From positions 62,001 through 126,000 of the forward strand of contig OY969812.1 of NCBI GenBank assembly GCA_963703335.1: 64,000 nt of DNA. The letters run 5' to 3'. The notes under the pieces are model-generated. The model saw only the letters and a program-made list of their open reading frames with translations. It did no database searches and was not told where the DNA came from. The stretch's first letter is position 1, and each line of letters opens with the position of its first letter. The DNA comes from VRUE01 sp963703335. GTDB lineage: Bacteria > Actinomycetota > Thermoleophilia > Solirubrobacterales > 70-9. Made by a program: the position numbers and the translations under genes. Positions 45,914 through 53,967 of the stretch are shown here, piece after piece.

Positions 45914-46432
45914 CTAGCCCCTCCTCAGCCCAGCGGCGATTACGGCGAGGAAGCCTGTCGGCTCCTCGCCTTCGTTCTCAAAATGGTGCGGCAAATCGGC
46001 ATCGAAGGTAACGCTGTCACCCTCGCTCAGCTCGTGGCGCGTGCCGTCGACGACGAGCACCAGCGTGCCAGAGAGCACGACCGCGGTCTCGCGGCTTCCC
46101 GGCTCGTGCATCGGCGGGTCATCGCGGCCACCGGTCGTCGCCCCGGCGTCCAGCGTGTGCAACGAGATGTCGGCACGCTGGCCGGGCAGCGGTGGGGTCA
46201 GCTCCTCGAACCGGTGCCCCCCACGCTCCAGCTGACGCCGGTCCCCAGCGCGACTGACCGCGACGTGCTCACCCTCGTCGAGCCGCAGCAGCTGCGAGAG
46301 CGTCAGCTCCAGCCCGGCGGCGATCTTGGCGGCTACGGCCAAAGTCGGGCTCGTCTCCCCGCGCTCGACCTGAGAAAGCATCGGCGCGCTGACGCCGGAG
46401 CGCTCGCCGAGGTCCCGCAACGACAAGCCCAT
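45914..46432 (-). CDS. XRE-family regulator with C-terminal cupin; N-terminus probably extends to 46528
   Basis: The helix-turn-helix reads GLSLRDLGERSGVSAPMLSQ and the cupin half has HEPGSRETAVVLSGTLVLVV and PHHFEN. ATG 46432 is the only canonical start but would delete helix 1; the in-frame upstream sequence RVRALREAMGLSL is exactly the missing helix. The open frame reaches back to 46537 with no ATG, GTG or TTG; an ATC at 46528 lies 6 nt after TAACGT. From there the protein is 204 aa. It sits 3 nt before leuC, suggesting control of leuCD in response to a small ligand. Confidence 0.85.
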   Translation of the reverse strand: MGLSLRDLGERSGVSAPMLSQVERGETSPTLAVAAKIAAGLELTLSQLLRLDEGEHVAVSRAGDRRQLERGGHRFEELTPPLPGQRADISLHTLDAGATTGGRDDPPMHEPGSRETAVVLSGTLVLVVDGTRHELSEGDSVTFDADLPHHFENEGEEPTGFLAVIAAGLRRG

Positions 46433-46540
46433 GGCCTCTCGCAGCGCACGTACGCGCGCTGCGATCGCAGGCCCGGCGCTGGCGGCACCGGCGACCTTGC
46501 CGGGATGCTTGTCAGTGGCAGCGACGATTTCTGTACGTTA

Positions 46541-47509
46541 TCACATACGTCTGTAATTCTTGAGCGAGAGGAGCTTCCGAAGATCGGATGCGACGGCCTC
46601 TGGTTCATCATCGAGCTGAGCCCAGGAAATACGAGTTACTTCATACCCCGCGGTACGCAGAATGCGGTCGCGAACGCGATCCTCCCTGAAGGCAGATCGT
46701 GTGCCATGGGCTTCCCAGCTATCGAGCTCGACAACCTGCCCGGTGCCGGCCCAATGGCAGTCAAGCTGAAATCGGTGCCCGCCGACCATGATCCAGTCAT
46801 TGAGGCGCGGTCGTGGCAGGCCGTGACGCCGCAGAAACGGCAGGAACCGTTCCTCCAACGGGCTCCTTGTGCGCCCTGCCGGCAGGGTTTCTATACGGGT
46901 CAGCGCCAACCGGACCCTCCGGAGCCCACGCCGACCCGGGTAACGCTCGACCAGATCGAGCAGGGACAGCCGGTCGTAGAGCCGCAGATATTCGATCTGT
47001 CGGAGGTCGTGCTCGATCCGGTCGACCGATGACGTGGCAGCCAAGTCGAAAATCGTGCGCGGAGCGGTCGTGACGATGATCCCTTCTCGCACCGTGACCT
47101 CGTCGGCAGGCAGCGCAGCAAGGTGGCGATGAATCCGATCCGAGGAAGTGCTTCTATGCGGAACTGTCACATCCACGGCACCGCCGACCGGGCCACGAAT
47201 TCCCCAGAGCGCCGCCGCGGACCGGTGGCTTAGCACCGCACCAGGTCCACTGGCAAGCACAGCTGCCATCCGTCTCGCTAGCTGCGAGATTCGACCGTGC
47301 CCGACGGCGTACACCCCACGCGCCACCGGATGCAGCCGACCCACCGCGACGCGGTGCTCGACAGCACGCTCGCTCAGTCCCACATCCATTAGCTGCCACC
47401 GCCCTACAACTCCATGCTGCTCCTCTGCAAGCCGCGCCACCTCCCTTTCGATCCGCCGAGTCCGTCTCGGCCCACATATATCGGGGGTGGAGACGGACTC
47501 GGCGGGCAT
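46541..47509 (-). CDS. AbiEi antitoxin-like domain plus DUF559 endonuclease-like domain protein
   Basis: 322 aa from ATG 47509. Residues about 24-75 resemble the winged-helix AbiEi N-terminus (LAEEQHGVVGRWQLMDVGLS, RLHPVARGVYAVGHG). A middle domain follows (SHRSAAALWGIRG). The C-terminus has a DUF559/Vsr-like nuclease pattern (FQLDCHWAGTGQVVELDSWEAHG, AFREDRVRDRILRTAGYEV). No cognate toxin gene adjoins. The first 20 residues are encoded by a dispersed palindrome, so the real start may be GTG 47440. Proteins of this layout are numerous in Solirubrobacterales; role unknown. Confidence 0.78.
   Translation of the reverse strand: MPAESVSTPDICGPRRTRRIEREVARLAEEQHGVVGRWQLMDVGLSERAVEHRVAVGRLHPVARGVYAVGHGRISQLARRMAAVLASGPGAVLSHRSAAALWGIRGPVGGAVDVTVPHRSTSSDRIHRHLAALPADEVTVREGIIVTTAPRTIFDLAATSSVDRIEHDLRQIEYLRLYDRLSLLDLVERYPGRRGLRRVRLALTRIETLPAGRTRSPLEERFLPFLRRHGLPRPRLNDWIMVGGHRFQLDCHWAGTGQVVELDSWEAHGTRSAFREDRVRDRILRTAGYEVTRISWAQLDDEPEAVASDLRKLLSLKNYRRM
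47453..47505. repeat. 16-bp hairpin, copy 2 of the dispersed palindromic repeat
   Basis: CCGCCGAGTCCGTCTC at 47453-47468 pairs exactly with 47490-47505. The loop CCCACATATATCGGGGG matches the loop of the 3351-3395 element with few changes; about 42 of 47 bases are shared overall. It lies between leuA and the AbiEi-like gene and overlaps that gene's first codons. Confidence 0.75.
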
Positions 47510-47570
47510 GCGCGGACGGTGGCAGCCCGGGCGCTACGGGTGGTGCGCAGCGTGTGACGGAAGTGGGACG

Positions 47571-49157
47571 TTACGGACCCGGGGTGCGCTCTACCGCTGC
47601 CTCGGCCGTGGCGGCCTCGGCCTCTCGGATCGCCGCGCCCTCAAGGGCATTCGACAGGGCGCGGACGTAGGCGCGGGCCGATGCCTCGAGGATGTCGGTG
47701 GCGACGCCCTGGCCGGTGGCCAGGCGGCCGGCGGCGCGCAGCATCACCGTGACCTGACCGAGGGCATCCTCTCCCCCGGTCACGGCCTCTACCGTGTACT
47801 GCCGCAGATCGCACTCGGTGTCGGCGGCCTTCTGGATCGCGTGGAAGATCGCGTCTACCGGGCCGTCGCCGCTCGACTTCCCGACAGCCTCTTCGCCAGA
47901 GGGCATCTTCACGGCGACTCGCGCCAGTGGCTCGCGGCGCGAACCGGCCTCGACCTCGAACCAGGCCAGCTCGTGGGCATCGGCCTTCTCGCGCATCTCA
48001 TCGGAGACGATCGCCTCCAGGTCCAGCGCCGTCACCTGCTTCTTGCGGTCGGCGACCTCCTTGAAGCGCTTGAAGGCGGCGTTGAGGGCGTTGCCCTCGA
48101 CCTTGAAGCCCAGCTGCTCCAGCGCGTCGCGCAGGGCGTGGCGGCCGGAGTGCTTGCCCAGGACGATCGAGTTCGACTCCAGACCGACTTCGGTCGCGTC
48201 CATGATCTCGTAGGTGGTGCGCTCCTTCAGCACGCCGTCCTGGTGGATACCCGACTCGTGAGCGAAGGCGTTACGGCCGACGACGGCCTTGTTGGGTTGG
48301 ATCGCGTAGCCGGTCAGGCGCGAGACCATGCGGCTGGTACGGGCCAGCTCGCGGGTGTTGATCCCGGTGCTGAGGCCGTGGACGTCCTCGCGGGTGCGGA
48401 CCAGCATCACCATCTCCTCCAGCGAGCAGTTGCCTGCGCGCTCACCGATCCCGTTGACGGCGCACTCGACCTGGCGCGCACCAGCCAGAACGCCGGCATA
48501 GGAATTGGCGACAGCCAGTCCCAGGTCGTCATGGCAGTGGACCGACAACTCGACCTCGCGCAGCGCCGGCACCAACTCGTACAGGCGCCGGAAGTACTCG
48601 GCGTACTCCTCGGGTGTCGTATAACCGACCGTGTCGGGGATGTTGACGACGGTGGCGCCCTCCTCGACCGCGATCGCGCAGACCTCGGCGGTGAACTCGA
48701 TGTCGGCGCGGGTGGCATCCATCGGCGAGAACTCGACGTCCTCGCAGTAAGACTTGGCCAGGGTCACGGCGGCGCGCGCCTGGCCCTTGACGTCCTCGCG
48801 ATCGGTCTGCAACTGGTGCTCGATGTGGATGTCGGATGTCGAGATGAAGGTGTGGATGCGGGGACGGGCGGCGTCCTTGATCGCCCCCCAGGCGGCGTCG
48901 ATATCGGCCTTATGGGTCCGGGCCAGCCCGCAGATCGTCGGCCCCTCGACGTTGCGAGCGATCGCCTCGACCGCCTCGAAGTCGCCGGGTGAGGTGATCG
49001 GGAAGCCGGCCTCGATCACGTCAACGCCCAGGCGGGCGAGCTGCTGGGCGATCTCGACCTTTTCGGCCTTGTTCAGCGAGATGCCGGGCGACTGCTCTCC
49101 GTCTCGCAGTGTTGTGTCAAAGATGTGGACGCGGTTTGCGTCGTCTGCTGATGCCAC
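47571..49157 (-). CDS. leuA: 2-isopropylmalate synthase
   Basis: Condenses acetyl-CoA with 2-oxoisovalerate, first step of leucine synthesis. FDTTLRDGEQSPGISLN, VIEAGFPITSPGD, SVHCHDDLGLAVANS and NGIGERAGNCSLEE are the HMGL-barrel motifs. The C-terminal regulatory domain (about 390-510) carries leucine feedback. 528 aa. The start is GTG 49157 with GGAGGAGG upstream, preceded by a leader peptide with a leucine-codon run. Separate transcript from leuB and leuCD. Confidence 0.96.
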   Translation of the reverse strand: MASADDANRVHIFDTTLRDGEQSPGISLNKAEKVEIAQQLARLGVDVIEAGFPITSPGDFEAVEAIARNVEGPTICGLARTHKADIDAAWGAIKDAARPRIHTFISTSDIHIEHQLQTDREDVKGQARAAVTLAKSYCEDVEFSPMDATRADIEFTAEVCAIAVEEGATVVNIPDTVGYTTPEEYAEYFRRLYELVPALREVELSVHCHDDLGLAVANSYAGVLAGARQVECAVNGIGERAGNCSLEEMVMLVRTREDVHGLSTGINTRELARTSRMVSRLTGYAIQPNKAVVGRNAFAHESGIHQDGVLKERTTYEIMDATEVGLESNSIVLGKHSGRHALRDALEQLGFKVEGNALNAAFKRFKEVADRKKQVTALDLEAIVSDEMREKADAHELAWFEVEAGSRREPLARVAVKMPSGEEAVGKSSGDGPVDAIFHAIQKAADTECDLRQYTVEAVTGGEDALGQVTVMLRAAGRLATGQGVATDILEASARAYVRALSNALEGAAIREAEAATAEAAVERTPGP

Positions 49158-49224
49158 TGGGTCCTCCTCCTTCTCTGCTTCTTTCGAATGACCTTTTCTC
49201 TCGCGGCTATCGCGCCGCCCAGCG
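49158..49224 (-). promoter_or_regulatory. leuA attenuator segment with ribosome-binding site complementary to leader Leu codons
   Basis: The ribosome-binding region contains GAGAAGGAG (49175-49167), the exact 9-base complement of CTCCTTCTC (49254-49246), which is Leu codons 11-13 of the leader peptide. A small GCGGC/GCCGC stem lies between them. When no ribosome covers the Leu run, the two could pair and block leuA translation; stalling at Leu codons would free the site. Confidence 0.6.
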
Positions 49225-49284
49225 CTATTCCCCCCGGAGGGGGAGGAGAAGGAGAAGCGCGAGGCTGTTGAGCCGGTGCGTCAT
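49225..49284 (-). CDS. leuA leader peptide, leucine-rich, 19 aa
   Basis: Encodes MTHRLNSLALLLLLPLRGE: eight leucines in 19 residues, five of them consecutive (CTT CTC CTT CTC CTC), ending in TAG. It starts 125 nt upstream of leuA. The composition is that of an amino-acid attenuation leader. A CCCCCTCCGGGGG hairpin overlaps its last codons. A TACGCT hexamer at 49306-49301 is a likely promoter, 16 nt before this ATG. Leucine-rich leaders before leuA are known in actinobacteria and enterobacteria; the pairing with the ribosome-binding site is my inference. Confidence 0.8.
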   Translation of the reverse strand: MTHRLNSLALLLLLPLRGE

Positions 49285-49300
49285 TCGGTCGCCCCAGCTT

Positions 49301-49310
49301 AGCGTAGGCT
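49301..49310. promoter_or_regulatory. Overlapping divergent -10 elements, leuA leader / MFS exporter
   Basis: AGCGTAGGCT reads TAGGCT rightward (49305-49310) and TACGCT leftward (49306-49301), sharing TA. Rightward, the exporter frame's ATC codon lies 6 nt downstream. Leftward, the leader peptide ATG lies 16 nt away. Confidence 0.5.
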
Positions 49311-49376
49311 CAGCGCATCGCAAGCGAGGCATCTTCAAGCTCGATTCCCCGCTCTACCTGGTTCGCGCTCTTCGCG

Positions 49377-50726
49377 ATGGGCGTCGCAGTGGTGGTGATC
49401 GCCAACGACTTCTCCGCGATCAACGTCGCCCTGCCGACGATGGAGAAGGACTTCGATACGAACGTCAACACGATCCAGTGGGTGGTCAACGCCTACGCGT
49501 TGACCTTCGGCGTGATGATCGTCACCGGCGGCCGGCTCGCCGACATGTTCGGGCGGCGCAATGCCTTCTTCCTCGGCACCGCGATCTTCGCCTCGATGTC
49601 GGCCCTGGGCGGGGCGGCGCAAACGGAGACCTGGCTGATCGCGAGCCGCACGCTGATGGGAATCGGCGGGGCGCTGATGTGGCCGGCGATCCTCGGCATG
49701 ACCTACGCGCTCCTGCCCGAAGACAAGGCGGGGCTGGCGGGCGGGATCATCATCGGCGCCGCCGGGTTGGGCAATGCGATCGGGCCGCTGATCGGCGGCG
49801 TGCTCACCGACGCGCTCAGCTGGCGCTGGATCTTCTTCCTCAACGTGCCGATCTCGATCTTCGCGGTACTCGTCACTTATCGCTTGGTCAAAGTCGCCGA
49901 GCCGGACGAGGGCCGGCAGCGGATCGACTACCCGGGGGTTGCGGCGATTTCGGTCGGGCTCGTCGCGCTGTTGGTCGCGCTTGACCAGGTCGACGACTGG
50001 GGCATCGGCGACCCGCGCGTACTTGGCCTACTGATCCTCTCCGCGGTTCTGCTGATCGCCTTCGTGCCGATCGAGCGTCGCGCCGGCAAAGCCGCCCTGG
50101 TGCCGCGGGAGGTGATGGCCAATGAGAGCTTCCGCGCCTCCTGCCTAGCGATCCTGCTGATGTCGGCGACCTTCTTTGCCGCTCTGCTCTATTTGCCGCA
50201 GTTCATGCAGCACCAGCTCGGCTACTCACCGCTCGAAGCGGGGCTGGGGATGTTGCCGTTCCTCGCCACCTTTGCCGGCGTCTCCTTCGTCGCCGGCCCG
50301 CTCTACGAGAGACTGGGGGCGAAGGTGCTGGCATCGGTCGGGGCTCTCTGCATCACGATTGCCCCCTTCGCCTTCTCGCTCGTCGGTGACCGTTCGCACT
50401 ACAGCTCGCTAATTGTGGGAATGGTCGTGCTCGGGATCGGAATCGGCAGCTTCTACCCGACCGCGACTACGGCCGGCGTCACCTCCGTCGACGAATCGCA
50501 GACCAGCCTCGCCGGCGGCATCGTTTACATGTTTCAGATCGCCGGTGGCTCGATCGGCCTGGGCCTGACGACGACCGTCTTCTCCGCCCAGGAATCGTTC
50601 GTCGACGGCATCCAAGCGGCCTTCAGACTCGACGCTGCGCTTTCGCTGGTCGGCTTCCTGGTCGCGCTCTTCTTTGTCGGCGGTCGCCTTCTCGGTCGAC
50701 GCCCGGCCGAGGAAACCCTGGCCTAG
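49377..50726 (+). CDS. MFS multidrug exporter, DHA2 (EmrB/QacA) type; N-terminus probably starts at 49317
   Basis: Fourteen-helix-type drug/proton antiporter. Motifs: NDFSAINVALPTMEKDF, motif A GGRLADMFGRRNAFFLG, motif C-like GAAGLGNAIGPLIGGVLTDALSWRWIFFLNVP. From ATG 49377 it is 449 aa but begins in the middle of helix 1; the in-frame upstream residues TWFALFAMGVAVVV complete the helix. The open frame goes back to 49308 with no ATG, GTG or TTG; an ATC at 49317 lies 6 nt after TAGGCT. Substrate unknown. The stop overlaps the convergent RTX-like gene in CTAG. Confidence 0.9.
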   Translation: MGVAVVVIANDFSAINVALPTMEKDFDTNVNTIQWVVNAYALTFGVMIVTGGRLADMFGRRNAFFLGTAIFASMSALGGAAQTETWLIASRTLMGIGGALMWPAILGMTYALLPEDKAGLAGGIIIGAAGLGNAIGPLIGGVLTDALSWRWIFFLNVPISIFAVLVTYRLVKVAEPDEGRQRIDYPGVAAISVGLVALLVALDQVDDWGIGDPRVLGLLILSAVLLIAFVPIERRAGKAALVPREVMANESFRASCLAILLMSATFFAALLYLPQFMQHQLGYSPLEAGLGMLPFLATFAGVSFVAGPLYERLGAKVLASVGALCITIAPFAFSLVGDRSHYSSLIVGMVVLGIGIGSFYPTATTAGVTSVDESQTSLAGGIVYMFQIAGGSIGLGLTTTVFSAQESFVDGIQAAFRLDAALSLVGFLVALFFVGGRLLGRRPAEETLA

Positions 50727-51289
50727 AACTCCAGACGCTGCGACGAGCGAACGACGTTTTCGCCGGTGCCACCGGTCAGAGTGTCGTGGCCCGTGCCACC
50801 GCGGACAATGTCGTCGCCGCTACCACCGAAGAGTTCGTCGTTGCCTTCGCCGCCGAAGACGAGATCGTCGCCGCCACGGCCGGCGAGCTTGTCATTGCCG
50901 TCGCCGCCGATCAGCTTGTCGGGCCCGCCGCCGCCGATCAGGATGTCCCGACCCGGCCCGCCCCGCATCGTCACTGGCACTTCGACCGCGCTGGCGACGG
51001 TGACGGTGTCATCTCCCTCTCCGGCGTTCACCTCAAAGCCTGCAACGAGCGGCGCCTTGCAAACCAGCTCGGTTGGCATCCCAGGCGTGTTTTCGCAGAT
51101 CGTGCCGCCGACTTCGAGTGGCGCGACCGAGTCGATCACGTAGCTGCGCCCGTCCGGGGTCAGCCAGATGCGAATCATGCTCTCCGTCGCCCCTCCAGCC
51201 AAAACAATGGTGTAGGTGGTTTCGGCCTGCGCGACCGGGGCGGACTGCGCCGCCAGGATCGCCAGCATGATCAGAATCGCCTTCTTCAT
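50723..51289 (-). CDS. Secreted protein with RTX-type calcium-binding repeats
   Basis: 188 aa. Signal peptide MKKAILIMLAILAAQSAPVAQA, cleaved near residue 22. An N-terminal beta-rich region with two Cys is followed from about residue 92 by nonapeptide repeats GGxGxDxLx (GEGDDTVTV, GGPGRDILI, GGGGPDKLI, GGDGNDKLA, GGEGNDELF, GGSGDDIVR, GGTGHDTLT), which bind calcium and fold into a parallel beta-roll. Probably extracellular; no catalytic domain is visible, and no type I secretion genes are near. Confidence 0.88.
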   Translation of the reverse strand: MKKAILIMLAILAAQSAPVAQAETTYTIVLAGGATESMIRIWLTPDGRSYVIDSVAPLEVGGTICENTPGMPTELVCKAPLVAGFEVNAGEGDDTVTVASAVEVPVTMRGGPGRDILIGGGGPDKLIGGDGNDKLAGRGGDDLVFGGEGNDELFGGSGDDIVRGGTGHDTLTGGTGENVVRSSQRLEF

Positions 51290-51318
51290 CAGAAATGCCC
51301 CCGCGCCGCGCCGCAGGC

Positions 51319-52356
51319 CTAACTAGGGAACAGCACTACCTTGCCGACGTTGCGGCGTTCCGCGATGAATTGATGTGCCTCTCCGGCTCGCTCGAAGGGA
51401 AATGCCTCGGCGACGACGGGCTCCAGGCGCCCCGCCTCCAGATCCGCCATCAGTGGCTCGGTGACTCGGTCGAGGCTGCCCTCGCGTTCCCACCACTTGA
51501 GCATGTTGAGGCCGAACACGCCCTTGTTCTCATTCATCAGCGCCAGACTCTTCCACCAGGGGATCGTCGCTAGCGGCATCTTGGCAAGGCTGCTGAGGGC
51601 GGCTGGGATGTCGCGGCCACTTTCCTTGGTCACCTCGGAGAGGCCGTACATAACCATTCGCCCCCCGGGGCGGAGCACGCGGTAGTCCTTGCGGAAGGAG
51701 GTCGGCCCCATTGCGTCGATAACGAGGTCAACCCCCTCTCCGTCGGTGATCCGCATCGTCTCGGCCTCGAAGTCCTTGCTGCGGTAGTCGATCGGGTCGG
51801 TCACACCCTGCGCTCGGATCGCGTCGTGCTTTTGGGGCGACGCGGTGCCGAGTATCTTGGTGGCGCCGACGTTGCGGGCGATCTGCGTCGCCGCGATCCC
51901 AACCCCACCGGCGGCGGCGTGAATGAGGACCCGGTCGCCCTCGCGCAGGCTGCCCATGATGATCAGCGCTGCGTACGCGGTTCCGTAATTGACCGGGAAA
52001 GCCGCGCCCTGCTCGAAACTGAGCCGCTCGGGCATCGGAAGAGCCTGATCCGCGGGGACCGTGACGAACTCGGCCTGGCCGCCAAAGCGAGTGCCAGCGA
52101 TAACCCTGTCACCTACGACATGCTCGCTCACTCCCTCGCCGATGCTCTCGATCGTTCCCGCCACCTCATAGCCCATCACGCAGGGAGTTTTTGGCGCGTC
52201 GGAGTAGAGGCCCATGCGCGCCATCGTGTCGGCGAAGTTGATCCCGGCGGCTTTTACGGCGATGCGGACCTCTCCCGGACCAACGGGTGGATCTGGCCGC
52301 TCGAGGACCTTGAGGACCTCGGGTCCACCGTTCCCTGTCTGCACCACGGCCTTCAC
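51319..52356 (-). CDS. Quinone oxidoreductase-like MDR-superfamily protein
   Basis: 345 aa, medium-chain dehydrogenase/reductase without structural zinc ligands, resembling NADPH:quinone reductase or VAT-1. GroES-like N-terminus (VKAAGINFADTMARMGLY, GYEVAGTIESIGEGV), then the nucleotide site IHAAAGGVGIAATQIARNVGATKILGT. It probably reduces quinones or enones with NADPH. GTG 52356 lies 8 nt after TAGGGT, so it likely has its own leaderless transcript downstream of serA. Confidence 0.88.
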   Translation of the reverse strand: MKAVVQTGNGGPEVLKVLERPDPPVGPGEVRIAVKAAGINFADTMARMGLYSDAPKTPCVMGYEVAGTIESIGEGVSEHVVGDRVIAGTRFGGQAEFVTVPADQALPMPERLSFEQGAAFPVNYGTAYAALIIMGSLREGDRVLIHAAAGGVGIAATQIARNVGATKILGTASPQKHDAIRAQGVTDPIDYRSKDFEAETMRITDGEGVDLVIDAMGPTSFRKDYRVLRPGGRMVMYGLSEVTKESGRDIPAALSSLAKMPLATIPWWKSLALMNENKGVFGLNMLKWWEREGSLDRVTEPLMADLEAGRLEPVVAEAFPFERAGEAHQFIAERRNVGKVVLFPS

Positions 52357-52364
52357 GCCGAGAG

Positions 52365-52370
52365 ACCCTA
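52365..52370 (-). promoter_or_regulatory. Putative -10 element for the quinone reductase-like gene
   Basis: TAGGGT on the minus strand, 8 nt before GTG 52356 and just downstream of the serA stop. Confidence 0.45.
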
Positions 52371-52386
52371 CTCGACCGGTCGAGAC

Positions 52387-53967
52387 CTAAAGATCGACGG
52401 AGCGGCCGGTGGTGAAACCGTCGACCTCGAGAATCTTGCCGATCGTCTCGTCGTTGACCGGGGCGTCGGTGGTCAGCGCCATCACCGCGCGCTCGCCGTC
52501 CTCCTCGGCGCCGACGGCGGCCGAGACGATGTTGACGCCCTCCTCGCCGAACATCGTGCCAACCCGGCCGATCATGCCGGGGCGATCGGCGTAGCGAAAT
52601 ACCGCGATGTGCTCGGCGAAGGGCAGGTAGAAGCTCTCGCCCCAAACCGAGACCAGGTACGGCTCGTTGCGCGGGCCGACGCCGGTACCGGCCACCTCGA
52701 CCTCTTCGGAGCCGCTGCGCATCCTGACCGTGACCAGCTCGGTGAAGTCCTCCGAACTCGACTCCTTCGTCTCGACCAGCTCGATGCCACGTTCCTCGGC
52801 CATCTGCGGCGCGTTGACGAGGTTGACCGGCTCCTCCGTGTGGCCGGAGAGGATCCCGACTAGGACGCCGATGCCGAGCAGGCGCGTGTCGTACTGGGAG
52901 AGCTTGCCGCGGAACTCGACCGAAACCCGATCGACGGGTCCCTCGCCGATGCCCTCCGCCAGCCGGCCGAGCTTTTCGCAGAGCGGCACGAACGGCGAGA
53001 GCGCCTCCATCTCCTCGGGTCGCACCGCGGCGATGTTGACCGCGTTGGTGACGACTGCGCCGGTCAGCGCCGCCGTCACCTGTTCGGCCGTGACGACCCC
53101 GGCGCGATCCTGGGCCTCGGCCGTCGAGGCACCGAGATGCGGCGTGACGACAACGTCCTCGCGGGCAAAGACAGGGTGCTCGGTGAAGGGCTCGGATGGG
53201 AAAACGTCGAGAGCGGCACCCCCCACCTTGCCTGCCTCCAGACCGGCCACGAGGGCATCGAGGTCGACCAGCTCACCGCGAGCGCAATTGACGATCCGCA
53301 CCCCGTCCTTCATCGCGGCGATGGCATCGGCATCGATCAGGTTGATCGTGTCGGGGGTCTTGGGCACGTGAACAGTGACGACGTCGGCTCGGCCGAACAG
53401 ATCATCGAGGCTCTCCGCGCCCTCGACCCCGAGCTCGCGGAAGCGCTCAGCCGAGACGAACTTGTCGAAGGCGACGACGTCCATCTCGAAGGCCTGGGCC
53501 CGTTTGGCGACCAGTTGGCCGATGCGGCCGAAGCCGACGATCCCGATCGTCTTGCCATAGAGCTCGGAGCCCTTGTACTTGGCGCGGTCCCAGCGCCCGT
53601 CGACGAGGGCCCCGTGCGCTTGCGGCACATTGCGGAAGAGGGAAAGGGCAAGGGCGAGCGTGTGCTCAGCCGCCGCGACCGAGTTCGATTCGGGCGCGTT
53701 GGCGACGACGATGCCGCGGCGGGTGGCGGCGGGGATGTCGACGTTGTCGACGCCGGTGCCGGCGCGGCCGATCACCTTCAAGTTCGTGGCCCGGTCGATC
53801 AGCTCGGGGGTCAACTTGGTTGCCGAGCGGATCAGGATCGCGTCGTAGCCACCGATCGCCTCGGCCAGATCCGCGTCCGACATCTCGAGACCGAGATCGA
53901 CTTCGAAGTTCTCTCGCAGCAGATCGACGCCGGAGTCGGCGATCTTCTCCTTGACTAGGACCTTCAT
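52387..53967 (-). CDS. serA: D-3-phosphoglycerate dehydrogenase
   Basis: First step of serine synthesis. 526 aa: the long actinobacterial form with catalytic and NAD domains (IGRAGTGVDNVDIPAA, TIGIVGFGRIGQLVAKRA, NCARGELVDLDAL, PHLGASTAEAQDR), an intervening ASB domain, and a C-terminal ACT domain (FRYADRPGMIGRVGTMFGEEGVNI) for serine feedback. ATG overlaps the serC stop (ATGA), so serC-serA form one operon with serC first. Confidence 0.95.
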   Translation of the reverse strand: MKVLVKEKIADSGVDLLRENFEVDLGLEMSDADLAEAIGGYDAILIRSATKLTPELIDRATNLKVIGRAGTGVDNVDIPAATRRGIVVANAPESNSVAAAEHTLALALSLFRNVPQAHGALVDGRWDRAKYKGSELYGKTIGIVGFGRIGQLVAKRAQAFEMDVVAFDKFVSAERFRELGVEGAESLDDLFGRADVVTVHVPKTPDTINLIDADAIAAMKDGVRIVNCARGELVDLDALVAGLEAGKVGGAALDVFPSEPFTEHPVFAREDVVVTPHLGASTAEAQDRAGVVTAEQVTAALTGAVVTNAVNIAAVRPEEMEALSPFVPLCEKLGRLAEGIGEGPVDRVSVEFRGKLSQYDTRLLGIGVLVGILSGHTEEPVNLVNAPQMAEERGIELVETKESSSEDFTELVTVRMRSGSEEVEVAGTGVGPRNEPYLVSVWGESFYLPFAEHIAVFRYADRPGMIGRVGTMFGEEGVNIVSAAVGAEEDGERAVMALTTDAPVNDETIGKILEVDGFTTGRSVDL

